47,196 nucleotides of DNA, from assembly GCA_017541025.1 (NCBI GenBank), contig JAFXZY010000060.1:1-47196 (forward strand), read 5' to 3'. The notes under the pieces are model-generated. The model saw only the letters and a list, made by a program, of their open reading frames with translations, made no database searches and was not told where the DNA came from. Position numbers and translations under genes: made by a program. Each line of letters begins with the position of its first letter. Position 1 is the stretch's first letter. This document shows, piece after piece, positions 40,370 through 47,196 of this stretch. The stretch comes from Bacteroidaceae bacterium (GTDB lineage: Bacteria > Bacteroidota > Bacteroidia > Bacteroidales > Bacteroidaceae).

Positions 40370-42690
40370 TTCTTGTGTCGTGTGGTCTTTGTACCCGACT
40401 TCTCTGCCTGTCCGTTTACTATCTGCATACATTCTTCCTCTGTGAGGTCCTTCACGCGGTCATGCAGATTCTTTGGCAAACGATAGTTATTACCCTTATA
40501 TACAATGTAGGGGCCATATCTGCCGTTCAGAATTTCCATATCTGCTCCCTCGAACTTTTTCATGTGGCGCTCTTCTTCCTCAATATGCTTTTTGTGAATC
40601 ATGATTACGGCCTCCTCGAAAGTAATCTTCAGGGGGTCAATATCCTTGGGGATAGAAACGTAAGTGCCGTTATGCACCACATAAGGACCATACTTGCCGG
40701 CTCCAATGGTTACGGTCTTTCCTAAATACTTGCCCAGTTCACGAGGCAGACGGAACAGTTCCAAAGCCTCCTCCAATGTGATGGTCTCTAAGGTCTGACC
40801 TTTCTTGAGTTGGGCAAAACGGGGTTTAGTGTCACCATCGGAACTACCCACCTGAACCACGGGGCCAAACCTGCCAATCTTAACGGTAATAAGCTCACCT
40901 GTCTTGGGATCGTTACCCAGAATGCGCTCGCCTACCTTGTGTTCGGTATGTGTATTGCCCGCACGCTCAACAAGCGGGTCGAAGTCGTTATAGAAGTCGC
41001 TGATAACCCCAGTCCATTCCATCTTGCCTTCTGCTATCTCATCGAATTCCTTCTCAATATCAGCTGTGAAGTTATAGTCCATGATGCTGGGGAAGTTCTC
41101 GCTCAGATAATCGTTCACCACGATACCCGTATCTGTAGGCAGCAACTTGCCACGTTCTGCTCCAATGGTTGTCTTGTGACTTTCGCCGGTTATCTTATCG
41201 CCCTTCAAAGTAAGCGTCTGATAAGTACGTTCTTCACCTGGTTTGTCACCCTTGGTAACATACTCGCGCTGCTGAATGGTGGTGATAGTGGTAGCGTAAG
41301 TACTGGGTCGGCCAATACCTAACTCTTCCAACTTGCGTACCAGACTGGCTTCGTTGTAACGGATGGGACGCTGTGCAAAACGCTGTGTGGCAACAATCGT
41401 GTTTCTCTGCAAAGAATCACCAACCGCCAGCATGGGCAGAACACCTTCTGCATCTGCATCATACTGCTCTGTCTCGTTCTCGGTTTCTTTGTAAACACGC
41501 AGGAAACCGTCGAACTTCACAACCTCGCCGTTGGCAACGAAGTATTCCTCCATGCCGTCTATGCTGATGGTAACCTGAGTCTTTTCTATCTCAGCATCTG
41601 CCATTTGACTGGCTATGGTACGCTTCCAAATCAGGTCGTACAGCTTACGTTCCTGCTGTGTACCTTCTATCTGCACCTGTTCTATATAAGTGGGACGGAT
41701 GGCCTCATGAGCTTCCTGGGCACCCTTTGAATTGGTCTGATACTGACGGGTCTTTACATATTCCTTACCCATCTGCTCTGTTATCACCTGCTTGCTGGCG
41801 CCTAAGCACAATTTACTTAGGTTCACGCTGTCCGTACGCATGTACGTGATGCGTCCGCTTTCATACAGGTGCTGAGCCACCATCATGGTCTGAGCCACCG
41901 TAAAGCCTAACTTATGGGCAGCTTCCTGTTGCAATGTACTGGTGGTGAAAGGTGGTGCTGGAACGCGCTTCTGAGGCTTGGTGGCAATATCCTGAACGGT
42001 GTAGCTCACGGAACGGCATTTCTCCAGGAAAGCTTCTGCCTGTTCCTGGGTAGCAAAACGCTGGTTCAGTTCGGCTTTTACCTCGCTACCCTCGGCATTT
42101 GTAAAAATGGCTGTTATGCGGAAATTGTCATCGCCGACGAAGTTCTGAATCTCACGTTCGCGTTCCACAATCAGACGCACGGCAACACTCTGAACACGAC
42201 CTGCACTCAGAGCGGGCTTTACCTTACGCCACAGCACAGGGCTGAGCTTGAATCCAACTATACGGTCCAGCACGCGACGGGCCTGCTGAGCGTTAACCAA
42301 ATTCAGGTCTATCTTACGCGGATGTTCTATAGCCTCCAGAATGGCAGGTTTTGTAATCTCATGGAAAACTATTCTGCGTGTATTTTCCGGATGCAGACCC
42401 AGTACCTCATACAAGTGCCAACTGATAGCTTCTCCTTCTCGGTCCTCATCGGATGCCAGCCATACGGTCTTAGCCTCCTTAGAGAGTTTCTTCAGATTCT
42501 CTACAACACTTTTCTTGTCCGTGGGTACTTCATATTGTGGAGCGAACGTATTAACGTCCACACTGAAACTTCTTTTCTTTAGGTCGCGGATATGTCCGTA
42601 ACTAGAAACAACCTTATAGTCCTCTCCCAGGAATTTTTCTATAGTTTTTGCCTTTGCCGGGCTCTCCACTATTACAAGATTATCCTTCAT
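40366..42690 (-). CDS. topA: DNA topoisomerase I
   Basis: A 774-residue type IA topoisomerase relaxing negative supercoils. The TOPRIM region has 'LVIVESPAKAKTIEKFLG' and 'ASDEDREGEAISWHL'. The catalytic Tyr is in 'RITYMRTDSVNLS'. The C-terminal part has repeated 'GRFGPVVQVG', 'GKYGPYVVHNGTYVSIP' and 'GRYGPYIVYKGNNYRLP' modules in place of cysteine zinc ribbons, as I expect for Bacteroidetes. AroK follows with an ATGA overlap. Confidence 0.95.
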   Translation of the reverse strand: MKDNLVIVESPAKAKTIEKFLGEDYKVVSSYGHIRDLKKRSFSVDVNTFAPQYEVPTDKKSVVENLKKLSKEAKTVWLASDEDREGEAISWHLYEVLGLHPENTRRIVFHEITKPAILEAIEHPRKIDLNLVNAQQARRVLDRIVGFKLSPVLWRKVKPALSAGRVQSVAVRLIVEREREIQNFVGDDNFRITAIFTNAEGSEVKAELNQRFATQEQAEAFLEKCRSVSYTVQDIATKPQKRVPAPPFTTSTLQQEAAHKLGFTVAQTMMVAQHLYESGRITYMRTDSVNLSKLCLGASKQVITEQMGKEYVKTRQYQTNSKGAQEAHEAIRPTYIEQVQIEGTQQERKLYDLIWKRTIASQMADAEIEKTQVTISIDGMEEYFVANGEVVKFDGFLRVYKETENETEQYDADAEGVLPMLAVGDSLQRNTIVATQRFAQRPIRYNEASLVRKLEELGIGRPSTYATTITTIQQREYVTKGDKPGEERTYQTLTLKGDKITGESHKTTIGAERGKLLPTDTGIVVNDYLSENFPSIMDYNFTADIEKEFDEIAEGKMEWTGVISDFYNDFDPLVERAGNTHTEHKVGERILGNDPKTGELITVKIGRFGPVVQVGSSDGDTKPRFAQLKKGQTLETITLEEALELFRLPRELGKYLGKTVTIGAGKYGPYVVHNGTYVSIPKDIDPLKITFEEAVIMIHKKHIEEEERHMKKFEGADMEILNGRYGPYIVYKGNNYRLPKNLHDRVKDLTEEECMQIVNGQAEKSGTKTTRHKK

Positions 42691-42719
42691 CTTTCTTTCG
42701 TTTTTTACAATTGCGGCGG

Positions 42720-42727
42720 CAAAGGTA
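42720..42727 (-). promoter_or_regulatory. Promoter -7 box of topA/aroK
   Basis: TACCTTTG on the minus strand, 29 bp before the topA start; the -33 element is not clear. Confidence 0.6.
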
Positions 42728-42749
42728 CTGCATTTTTTTGTTCTACACC

Positions 42750-43286
42750 TTATATATTAGGGATTTTTTTTGCTAAAAGTTGTTGCACACCCTTTCTGAT
42801 TGAGGTTAAACCAAAGGTTTCCGGTTTTATCTCTTCCCAAGGAATCCACATGATTTCTGCCGCATCATCTGCCGGAATCGCGTTTTTTGTGCTGTTTACA
42901 TGGCAAAGGTAGAACATATCTATCGTATGAATGTCCAAACCTCCATACGGATAGATATTGGGAATGCTGAACAGGAAATGAACACTTTCTACGATAAGGC
43001 CTGTTTCTTCCTTTACCTCACGTATCACACCCTGCTCGCTGGTCTCATAGCAGTCGCTGAAACCACCAGGCAAATCCAATGTTCCCTTGGCGGGCTCCTT
43101 TGCCCTTCGTACTACCAGCAATTCGTTCTTCTCATTTACTATCACGGCAACGGTACTGGCGCTGGGATTGAAATAATACACAAAACCGCAGGCTTCACAG
43201 CGTTTGCTTTTATTGTTGTTCTCAACAAATCTGTCTGAGCCGCATAATGGACAAAAATGAAACTTTTCAAGAGGATGTTGGGCCAT
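42750..43286 (-). CDS. Nudix hydrolase with N-terminal zinc ribbon
   Basis: A 178-residue protein starting at ATG 43286 ('MAQHPLEKFHFCPLCG'); the in-frame TTG at 43319 is part of the promoter. The N-terminal ribbon has paired cysteines 'CPLCG...CEACG'. The Nudix box 'GGFSDCYETSEQGVIREVKEETGL' follows, with the metal-binding R-E-x-x-E-E core. Such enzymes split nucleoside-diphosphate derivatives; NADH pyrophosphatases have a similar ribbon, but I cannot fix the substrate. It lies 59 bp from topA with its own promoter. Confidence 0.88.
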   Translation of the reverse strand: MAQHPLEKFHFCPLCGSDRFVENNNKSKRCEACGFVYYFNPSASTVAVIVNEKNELLVVRRAKEPAKGTLDLPGGFSDCYETSEQGVIREVKEETGLIVESVHFLFSIPNIYPYGGLDIHTIDMFYLCHVNSTKNAIPADDAAEIMWIPWEEIKPETFGLTSIRKGVQQLLAKKIPNI

Positions 43287-43316
43287 ATCTATGGGTTTTT
43301 TGTCATTTTCGAGTTG

Positions 43317-43347
43317 CAAACTTATAAAAAAGTGGCAGAATTAACAA
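43317..43347 (-). promoter_or_regulatory. Promoter of the Nudix gene
   Basis: Minus-strand TTG (43345-43347), a 20-bp spacer and TAAGTTTG (43317-43324). The A/T-rich region is shared with the divergent NfeD-like gene. Confidence 0.65.
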
Positions 43348-43388
43348 CTATCAACAGGTTTTTTATACCAACATAACTAAGAAAAGAG

Positions 43389-43396
43389 TATCTTTG
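43389..43396 (+). promoter_or_regulatory. Promoter -7 box of the NfeD/flotillin genes
   Basis: TATCTTTG, 49 bp before ATG 43446; the -33 region (TTTTTT around 43360) is weak. Confidence 0.55.
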
Positions 43397-43445
43397 TCTT
43401 TTGGAAACATTAAATACACGTCTAACATCAAATTTACAAAGACTT

Positions 43446-44036
43446 ATGAATTTCCTGTCTGATTGGTTTATCCAGCTTGATCCAACCCTGCGTTTTTACT
43501 GGGGTATCGCTATTTTTGCATCTATTGTGGTGATTATCCAGATGACTATGTCCTTTGCGGGCATGGGTGATATAGATTCAGGTGATGCCGATGTTGATTT
43601 CAGTACTGACACCGATAGTCTGGACAATGCCGGAAGCATGCACTTGCTTTCCATACGAAACATATTCTATTTCCTGTTAGGATTCGGTTGGGCTGGAGTA
43701 AGCCTGTGGAGCACCATCCCCAATACTATTGCCCTATGTGTGGTTTCCATTCTGGTGGGATGCCTCTTTGTGGCAATATTCATCTTCCTGTTCCACCAGA
43801 TGATGAAGTTGCAGAGCAACGGAGCCTTCAACGTCAACGATGCTGTGGGTAAGGTGTGCGATGTTTATCTGCGCATTCCCGGCCAGAATGAAGGCTTGGG
43901 AAAGGTTCAGATTAGCTTCAACGGTTCTGTTCAGGAACTGGATGCACGCACAGCAGGAGACCCCATTTCCTCAGGCACCAAGGTGCGCGTGTTACGCGTA
44001 GTAGATAAAAAGGTATTGGAGGTGGAGAAAGCTTAA
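43446..44036 (+). CDS. NfeD-like membrane protein (flotillin partner)
   Basis: A 196-residue protein starting at ATG 43446; the TTG at 43401 is rejected as too close to the promoter. Three hydrophobic helices ('FYWGIAIFASIVVIIQMTM', 'IRNIFYFLLGFGWAGVSL', 'IALCVVSILVGCLFVAIFIFLF') precede a C-terminal OB-fold domain ('AVGKVCDVYLRIPGQNEGLGKVQ' to 'KVRVLRVVDKKVLEVEK'). NfeD proteins and flotillins are typically adjacent and work together in membrane microdomains. The flotillin gene starts about 200 bp downstream, separated by a repeat block. Confidence 0.82.
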   Translation: MNFLSDWFIQLDPTLRFYWGIAIFASIVVIIQMTMSFAGMGDIDSGDADVDFSTDTDSLDNAGSMHLLSIRNIFYFLLGFGWAGVSLWSTIPNTIALCVVSILVGCLFVAIFIFLFHQMMKLQSNGAFNVNDAVGKVCDVYLRIPGQNEGLGKVQISFNGSVQELDARTAGDPISSGTKVRVLRVVDKKVLEVEKA

Positions 44037-44221
44037 AGCCCCCTCCCCAACCCTCTCGGGAATTGAAAATTGAAAATTGAGAATTGAAAATTATTCTCTG
44101 AACCGTGAACCATGAACCATGAACTGTTGGGGGGAGAGTCCTTTAAACTATAAACCTTAAACTATAAACTTTAAATAACCCGCCCTTATTCACTCCCCCA
44201 AGGGGGAGACGGAGGGGGCCT
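44037..44221. repeat. Composite repeat block between the NfeD-like and flotillin genes
   Basis: Order: truncated REP-like unit (44037-44060, AGCCCCCTCCCCAACCC), a TTGAAAATTGA tract, GAACCATGAAC repeats, TAAACTATAAAC repeats, then an inverted REP-like unit (44191-44221, CACTCCCCCAAGGGGGAG plus ACGGAGGGGGCCT). The block between flotillin and aquaporin has the same order. No gene. Confidence 0.8.
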
Positions 44222-44233
44222 AAATAATAAACT

Positions 44234-45622
44234 ATGTTACAAGATCCATTAACCCTGATTGTGGTTTGCGCCATCCTTGTGGTGGCAATTGTGGCCTTCC
44301 TGGCCAATCGTTACAGAAAGTGTCCTGCCGATAAGATTCTTGTCATCTACGGTAGCGGAAATGGTGGCAAGAAGTCGGCTAACTGTGTTCATGGTGGTGG
44401 CGCCTTTGTTTGGCCTGTTATTCAGGACTATGCCTATATGAGCCTGACTCCCATTGGTATAGATGCCAACCTTACCAATGCCCTGTCTCGTCAGAATATT
44501 CGTGTGGACGTACCCTGCCGTTTTACCGTAGGTATCAGCACCGACCCTGATTACATGAATGCTGCTGCAGAGCGTCTGTTAGGTCAGACGGCCAACCAGA
44601 TTCAGGAAATGGCTCGCGATATCCTCTTCGGTCAGTTGCGTCTGGTTATCGCTACCATGAGTATCGAGGAATTGAACTCCGACCGCGACAAGTTCCTGGA
44701 GGCCATCACAGCCAATGTTGAGGTGGAGCTGAAGAAGATAGGTCTGAAGCTTATCAACGTAAACGTTACTGATATCAAAGATGAGAGCGGCTACATCGAA
44801 GCTCTCGGTCAGGAAGCCGCAGCTAAGGCTATCAACGAGGCTAAGGTTCGCGTAGCCGAGCAGGAGAAGATTGGTGAAATCGGTAAGGCAGAGGCAATCC
44901 GTGAAACCCGTATTCGTACCGCCGCTGCCAATGCAGAGGCTGTAAAGGGTGAGAACGAGGCAAAGATAAACATAGCCAACTCAGATGCTGTACGTCGTGA
45001 AAACGAGGCAGAGGCACTCCGTCGTGCAACTGCTGCCGAGAATGTGGCTCAGGCTCATGCTCTGGAGGAATCCTATGCTGCTGAGCAGAAGGCTGAGGAG
45101 GCCCGTGCTTCTCGTGAGCGTGCTACCCAGAATGCCAACGTTATCGTAAAGCAGGAGATTGAGAAGAAGCGTCTGGTTATCGAGGCTGAGGCTGCTGCCG
45201 AGCAGAAGCGCGTTAATGCCAAGGGTGAGGCTGATGCCATCTATGCTAAGATGGAGGCTGAGGCTAAGGGTCTGTTCCAAATTTTGACCAAGCAAGCCGA
45301 GGGTTACGACAAGATGATTCAGGCTGCCGGTGGCGATGCTACCAAGGCTTACACCCTGTTGCTTTTAGAGAAACTGCCTGAACTGGTGAAGACGCAGGTT
45401 GAGGCAATCAAAGGCATCAATATCGACAAGGTTACCGTTTGGGATAACGGAGGCAATGCCGACGGAAAAGGTTCTACAGCCAACTTCCTCTCTGGTCTTA
45501 TGAAGAGCGTTCCTCCCCTGAGCGAACTCTTCGAGCAGGCCGGCATGTCTCTCCCCGAGTACTTGGGGAAGAAAAGCCCCCTCCCCAACCCCTCCCCCGA
45601 GGAGGAGGGAGAGGAGAAATAG
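44234..45622 (+). CDS. Flotillin-like SPFH/band-7 protein
   Basis: A 462-residue protein: an N-terminal membrane helix (about 5-22), the SPFH domain ('YRKCPADKILVIYG' to about 200), then a long Ala/Glu-rich coiled coil (about 190-345, with 'EAxA' patterns typical of flotillins), and a short tail. Flotillins scaffold membrane microdomains. The partner NfeD-like gene lies upstream. The last residues 'KKSPLPNPSPEEEGEEK' are encoded by a REP-like unit that has replaced the original C terminus. Confidence 0.92.
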   Translation: MLQDPLTLIVVCAILVVAIVAFLANRYRKCPADKILVIYGSGNGGKKSANCVHGGGAFVWPVIQDYAYMSLTPIGIDANLTNALSRQNIRVDVPCRFTVGISTDPDYMNAAAERLLGQTANQIQEMARDILFGQLRLVIATMSIEELNSDRDKFLEAITANVEVELKKIGLKLINVNVTDIKDESGYIEALGQEAAAKAINEAKVRVAEQEKIGEIGKAEAIRETRIRTAAANAEAVKGENEAKINIANSDAVRRENEAEALRRATAAENVAQAHALEESYAAEQKAEEARASRERATQNANVIVKQEIEKKRLVIEAEAAAEQKRVNAKGEADAIYAKMEAEAKGLFQILTKQAEGYDKMIQAAGGDATKAYTLLLLEKLPELVKTQVEAIKGINIDKVTVWDNGGNADGKGSTANFLSGLMKSVPPLSELFEQAGMSLPEYLGKKSPLPNPSPEEEGEEK

Positions 45623-45769
45623 CAACCCCTTCCGAGAATTGAAAATTGAAAATTGAAGGCAGCGATTAAGCGAGAGAAGAGTAAACCGTAAACCGTAAAC
45701 TATAAACTATAAACTTTAAATTTAACAACCGCCCTTTTTCACTCCCCAAAAGGGGAGGTGGAGGGGGCT
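45575..45769. repeat. Composite repeat block between the flotillin and aquaporin genes
   Basis: REP-like unit (45575-45611, AGCCCCCTCCCCAACC plus CTCCCCCGAGGAGGAGGGAG), a TTGAAAATTGAAAATTGA tract, GTAAACCGTAAAC and TAAACTATAAAC repeats, and an inverted unit (45740-45769, CACTCCCC plus AAAAGGGGAGGTGGAGGGGGC). The order matches 44037-44221. The first unit is translated as the flotillin tail. Confidence 0.8.
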
Positions 45770-45785
45770 AAAATTACAAAACAAC

Positions 45786-46451
45786 ATGAAAAAGTACATT
45801 GCTGAATGTATCGGTACATTTGTACTGACATTCCTCGGTTGCGGAGCAGCCGTCAGTCTGAGTTGTGGAACAGATGCCGCATCTGTAGTAGGAACCGCCA
45901 TTGCCTTTGGTCTCGCTGTAGTAGCTATGGCCTACACCATCGGTGGTGTTTCAGGTTGTCACATTAACCCTGCCATTACACTGGGCTGCCTGATCACAGG
46001 CCGTATCAGCTGTAAGGACTGTGTAGGTTACATGTGTGGTCAGGTAGTAGGTGCCGTCATTGCAGGTGCTTGCCTGGCTTATATCTACGGAGCAGGAACA
46101 GGCATTGGCAGCAACGGTATCGGAGCCGGTTGTAACGGAAGTGCTGCAACAGCCCTTATTGTTGAGGCTATCCTTACCGCCCTCTTTGTGCTGGTAGTAC
46201 TGGGTGCTACCCACAAGACCAATGGTGCTACAGGCAATTTCGCAGGTCTGGCTATCGGTCTGTCGCTGATTCTCATCCACTTGGTAGGAATCCACTTCAC
46301 AGGCACCAGCGTGAACCCCGCTCGTTCTATCGGTCCTGCTCTCTTCGCAGGTGGCGAAGCACTGACCAACGTATGGATCTTCATTGCAGGTCCTTTTATT
46401 GGCTCATTTATCGCCGCAGGCCTCTGGAAGTTGGTCGAGAATAAAGAATAA
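45786..46451 (+). CDS. aqpZ: Aquaporin (AqpZ-like water channel)
   Basis: A 221-residue MIP-family channel with six helices and both NPA loops, 'GCHINPAITLG' and 'GTSVNPARSIGPA'. The His of 'LIHLVGIHFTGTSVNPAR' and the Arg after the second NPA match the narrow water-selective filter of AqpZ rather than glycerol facilitators. It follows the flotillin gene across the repeat block and is followed by a strong terminator. Confidence 0.9.
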   Translation: MKKYIAECIGTFVLTFLGCGAAVSLSCGTDAASVVGTAIAFGLAVVAMAYTIGGVSGCHINPAITLGCLITGRISCKDCVGYMCGQVVGAVIAGACLAYIYGAGTGIGSNGIGAGCNGSAATALIVEAILTALFVLVVLGATHKTNGATGNFAGLAIGLSLILIHLVGIHFTGTSVNPARSIGPALFAGGEALTNVWIFIAGPFIGSFIAAGLWKLVENKE

Positions 46452-46470
46452 AGAAAAAAGGAGTAAAAAG

Positions 46471-46507
46471 AAAGAGCGCAGGAGTTATCCTTGCGCTCTT
46501 TTTTTTT
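46471..46507. terminator. Bidirectional terminator between the aquaporin gene and the converging gene
   Basis: AAGAGCGCAGG and CCTTGCGCTCTT form a long hairpin with one bulge, followed by a T run into 46507. The stop TAA of the converging minus-strand gene lies in that T run. Confidence 0.85.
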
Positions 46508-47195
46508 ATTTCAGAGTCTTTTTCCCGTTTTGGATAAACACTCCATGGTTTGGTACTTTATTTAATGTCCTTCCGGAAAGGTCGTAAACGCCTGTCCCTA
46601 AGACAGCTGCAGAGATAGCTGCATTAGCAGTCTCACCATCTTCCTTTATATTCAAGGTCAGTGTCTGAGAAACCGGAGCCCCCTCAATGCACAACGCATA
46701 TTTGTGTGTACCTGGCTGCAAAAGTCCCAGTTCTATGGTACCGCTGGCTCCTGAGAGCTCTTTCACCGGAGTCCATGTTGTCTCTCCTTCCGTCTGACTG
46801 CAGAGCTGACAGGCAAAGCGGGTTGGCAGTGAACTGTAAGAGAGGACTACCGCATCCGTCTCGGAATATTCCGACTTGCTGCTGCGCAGTAGGGCTGGCT
46901 TGCCTACCACCACATACTTGCGTTCGAAGGGCTCGGTATAACCGTCTGCCATAAAATAGCCTATGAAATACACACCCGTTGGGAGGGCACTCGTCCAGTT
47001 ATTATTGCCGCTGGTATTCAGGGTGACGGTTCCCGATGTCTTGCTGTTGTACACATAACAAGGGCACTTGGCTTCCTTAGGCACAATACCGTCCTCATAG
47101 ATTCCTATCCAGTCCTTGCTTATCGCAGGAGCACCGGCAAGGGTTACACGGATGGGATTACCCTGATTGTAAACCGTTTTGTCGGTTGTCATTCC
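46506..47195 (-). CDS. Secreted protein, C-terminal part with Bacteroidales C-terminal domain (5' end outside window)
   Basis: At least 229 residues, open to the window edge, so the ATG at 47192 is probably internal. Ig-like beta segments ('MTTDKTVYNQGNPIRVTLAG', 'DWIGIYEDG') are followed by a C-terminal domain ending 'GVYDLSGRTLNKVPNHGVFIQNGKK', a signature on many Bacteroidales exported proteins. The main domain is outside the window. The opening resembles an Ig-like module seen before phosphoesterase domains, but the function cannot be given. Confidence 0.7.
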   Translation of the reverse strand, partial: GMTTDKTVYNQGNPIRVTLAGAPAISKDWIGIYEDGIVPKEAKCPCYVYNSKTSGTVTLNTSGNNNWTSALPTGVYFIGYFMADGYTEPFERKYVVVGKPALLRSSKSEYSETDAVVLSYSSLPTRFACQLCSQTEGETTWTPVKELSGASGTIELGLLQPGTHKYALCIEGAPVSQTLTLNIKEDGETANAAISAAVLGTGVYDLSGRTLNKVPNHGVFIQNGKKTLK

Positions 47196-47196
47196 A

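Overview
The window looks like a chromosomal segment of a Bacteroidales bacterium, most likely Prevotellaceae. The evidence is Bacteroidetes-type promoters (TTTG, 19-20 bp, TAnnTTTG) ahead of many genes, GLPGLI and TonB-dependent-receptor proteins, the 'YDLSGR' C-terminal signature of secreted Bacteroidales proteins, a NanM-like/sodium-symporter fusion, and biosynthetic SpeA/ArgB/AroK genes in the usual style of this order. No rRNA, tRNA, CRISPR array or classical transposase was seen.

Layout. 1-235: tail of a sialate O-acetylesterase. 312-4543 (minus): operon of a 40-aa membrane microprotein, a lipoprotein, a small secreted protein and a class III alkylsulfatase, ending in an intrinsic terminator. 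4636-10157 (plus): membrane-anchored AraC regulator, NanM/symporter fusion, DUF559 nuclease and AGE epimerase; with the esterase this reads as a sialic-acid use locus. 10158-13769: accessory stretch with two unrelated AAA ATPases and an MNT nucleotidyltransferase whose HEPN partner is cut to 27 codons. 13807-24424 (minus): housekeeping run of flippase, SpmAB-like protein, DUF559, ruvB, ybeY, S41 protease, coaD, DUF559, parE and a GNAT-like protein. 24503-29377: an outer-membrane barrel protein and a large GH2 beta-galactosidase. 29433-36021: a 6.3-kb module between two 150-bp direct repeats, carrying a serine hydrolase, an ECF sigma factor fused to a membrane segment and a TonB C-terminal domain, an outer-membrane receptor and a GLPGLI protein. 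35996-43347 (minus): second ECF sigma/anti-sigma pair, argB, speA, aroK, topA and a Nudix hydrolase. 43389-46507: NfeD-like protein, flotillin and aquaporin. 46506-end: C-terminal part of a secreted protein.

Two things stand out. First, a REP-like family of short G/C-rich palindromic units occurs about nineteen times, often as inverted pairs. Three pairs enclose a DUF559 (Vsr-like fold) endonuclease gene on the same strand as the host operon. Units have entered coding regions in frame, or replaced starts and stops of essential genes (coaD, parE, ruvB), so the DUF559 gene plus paired palindromes looks like a compact mobile system. Second, the sigma-TM-TonB fusion next to an outer-membrane receptor looks like a one-protein version of the usual receptor/anti-sigma/sigma relay; a 22-bp box precedes both its own gene and the receptor gene at the same distance.
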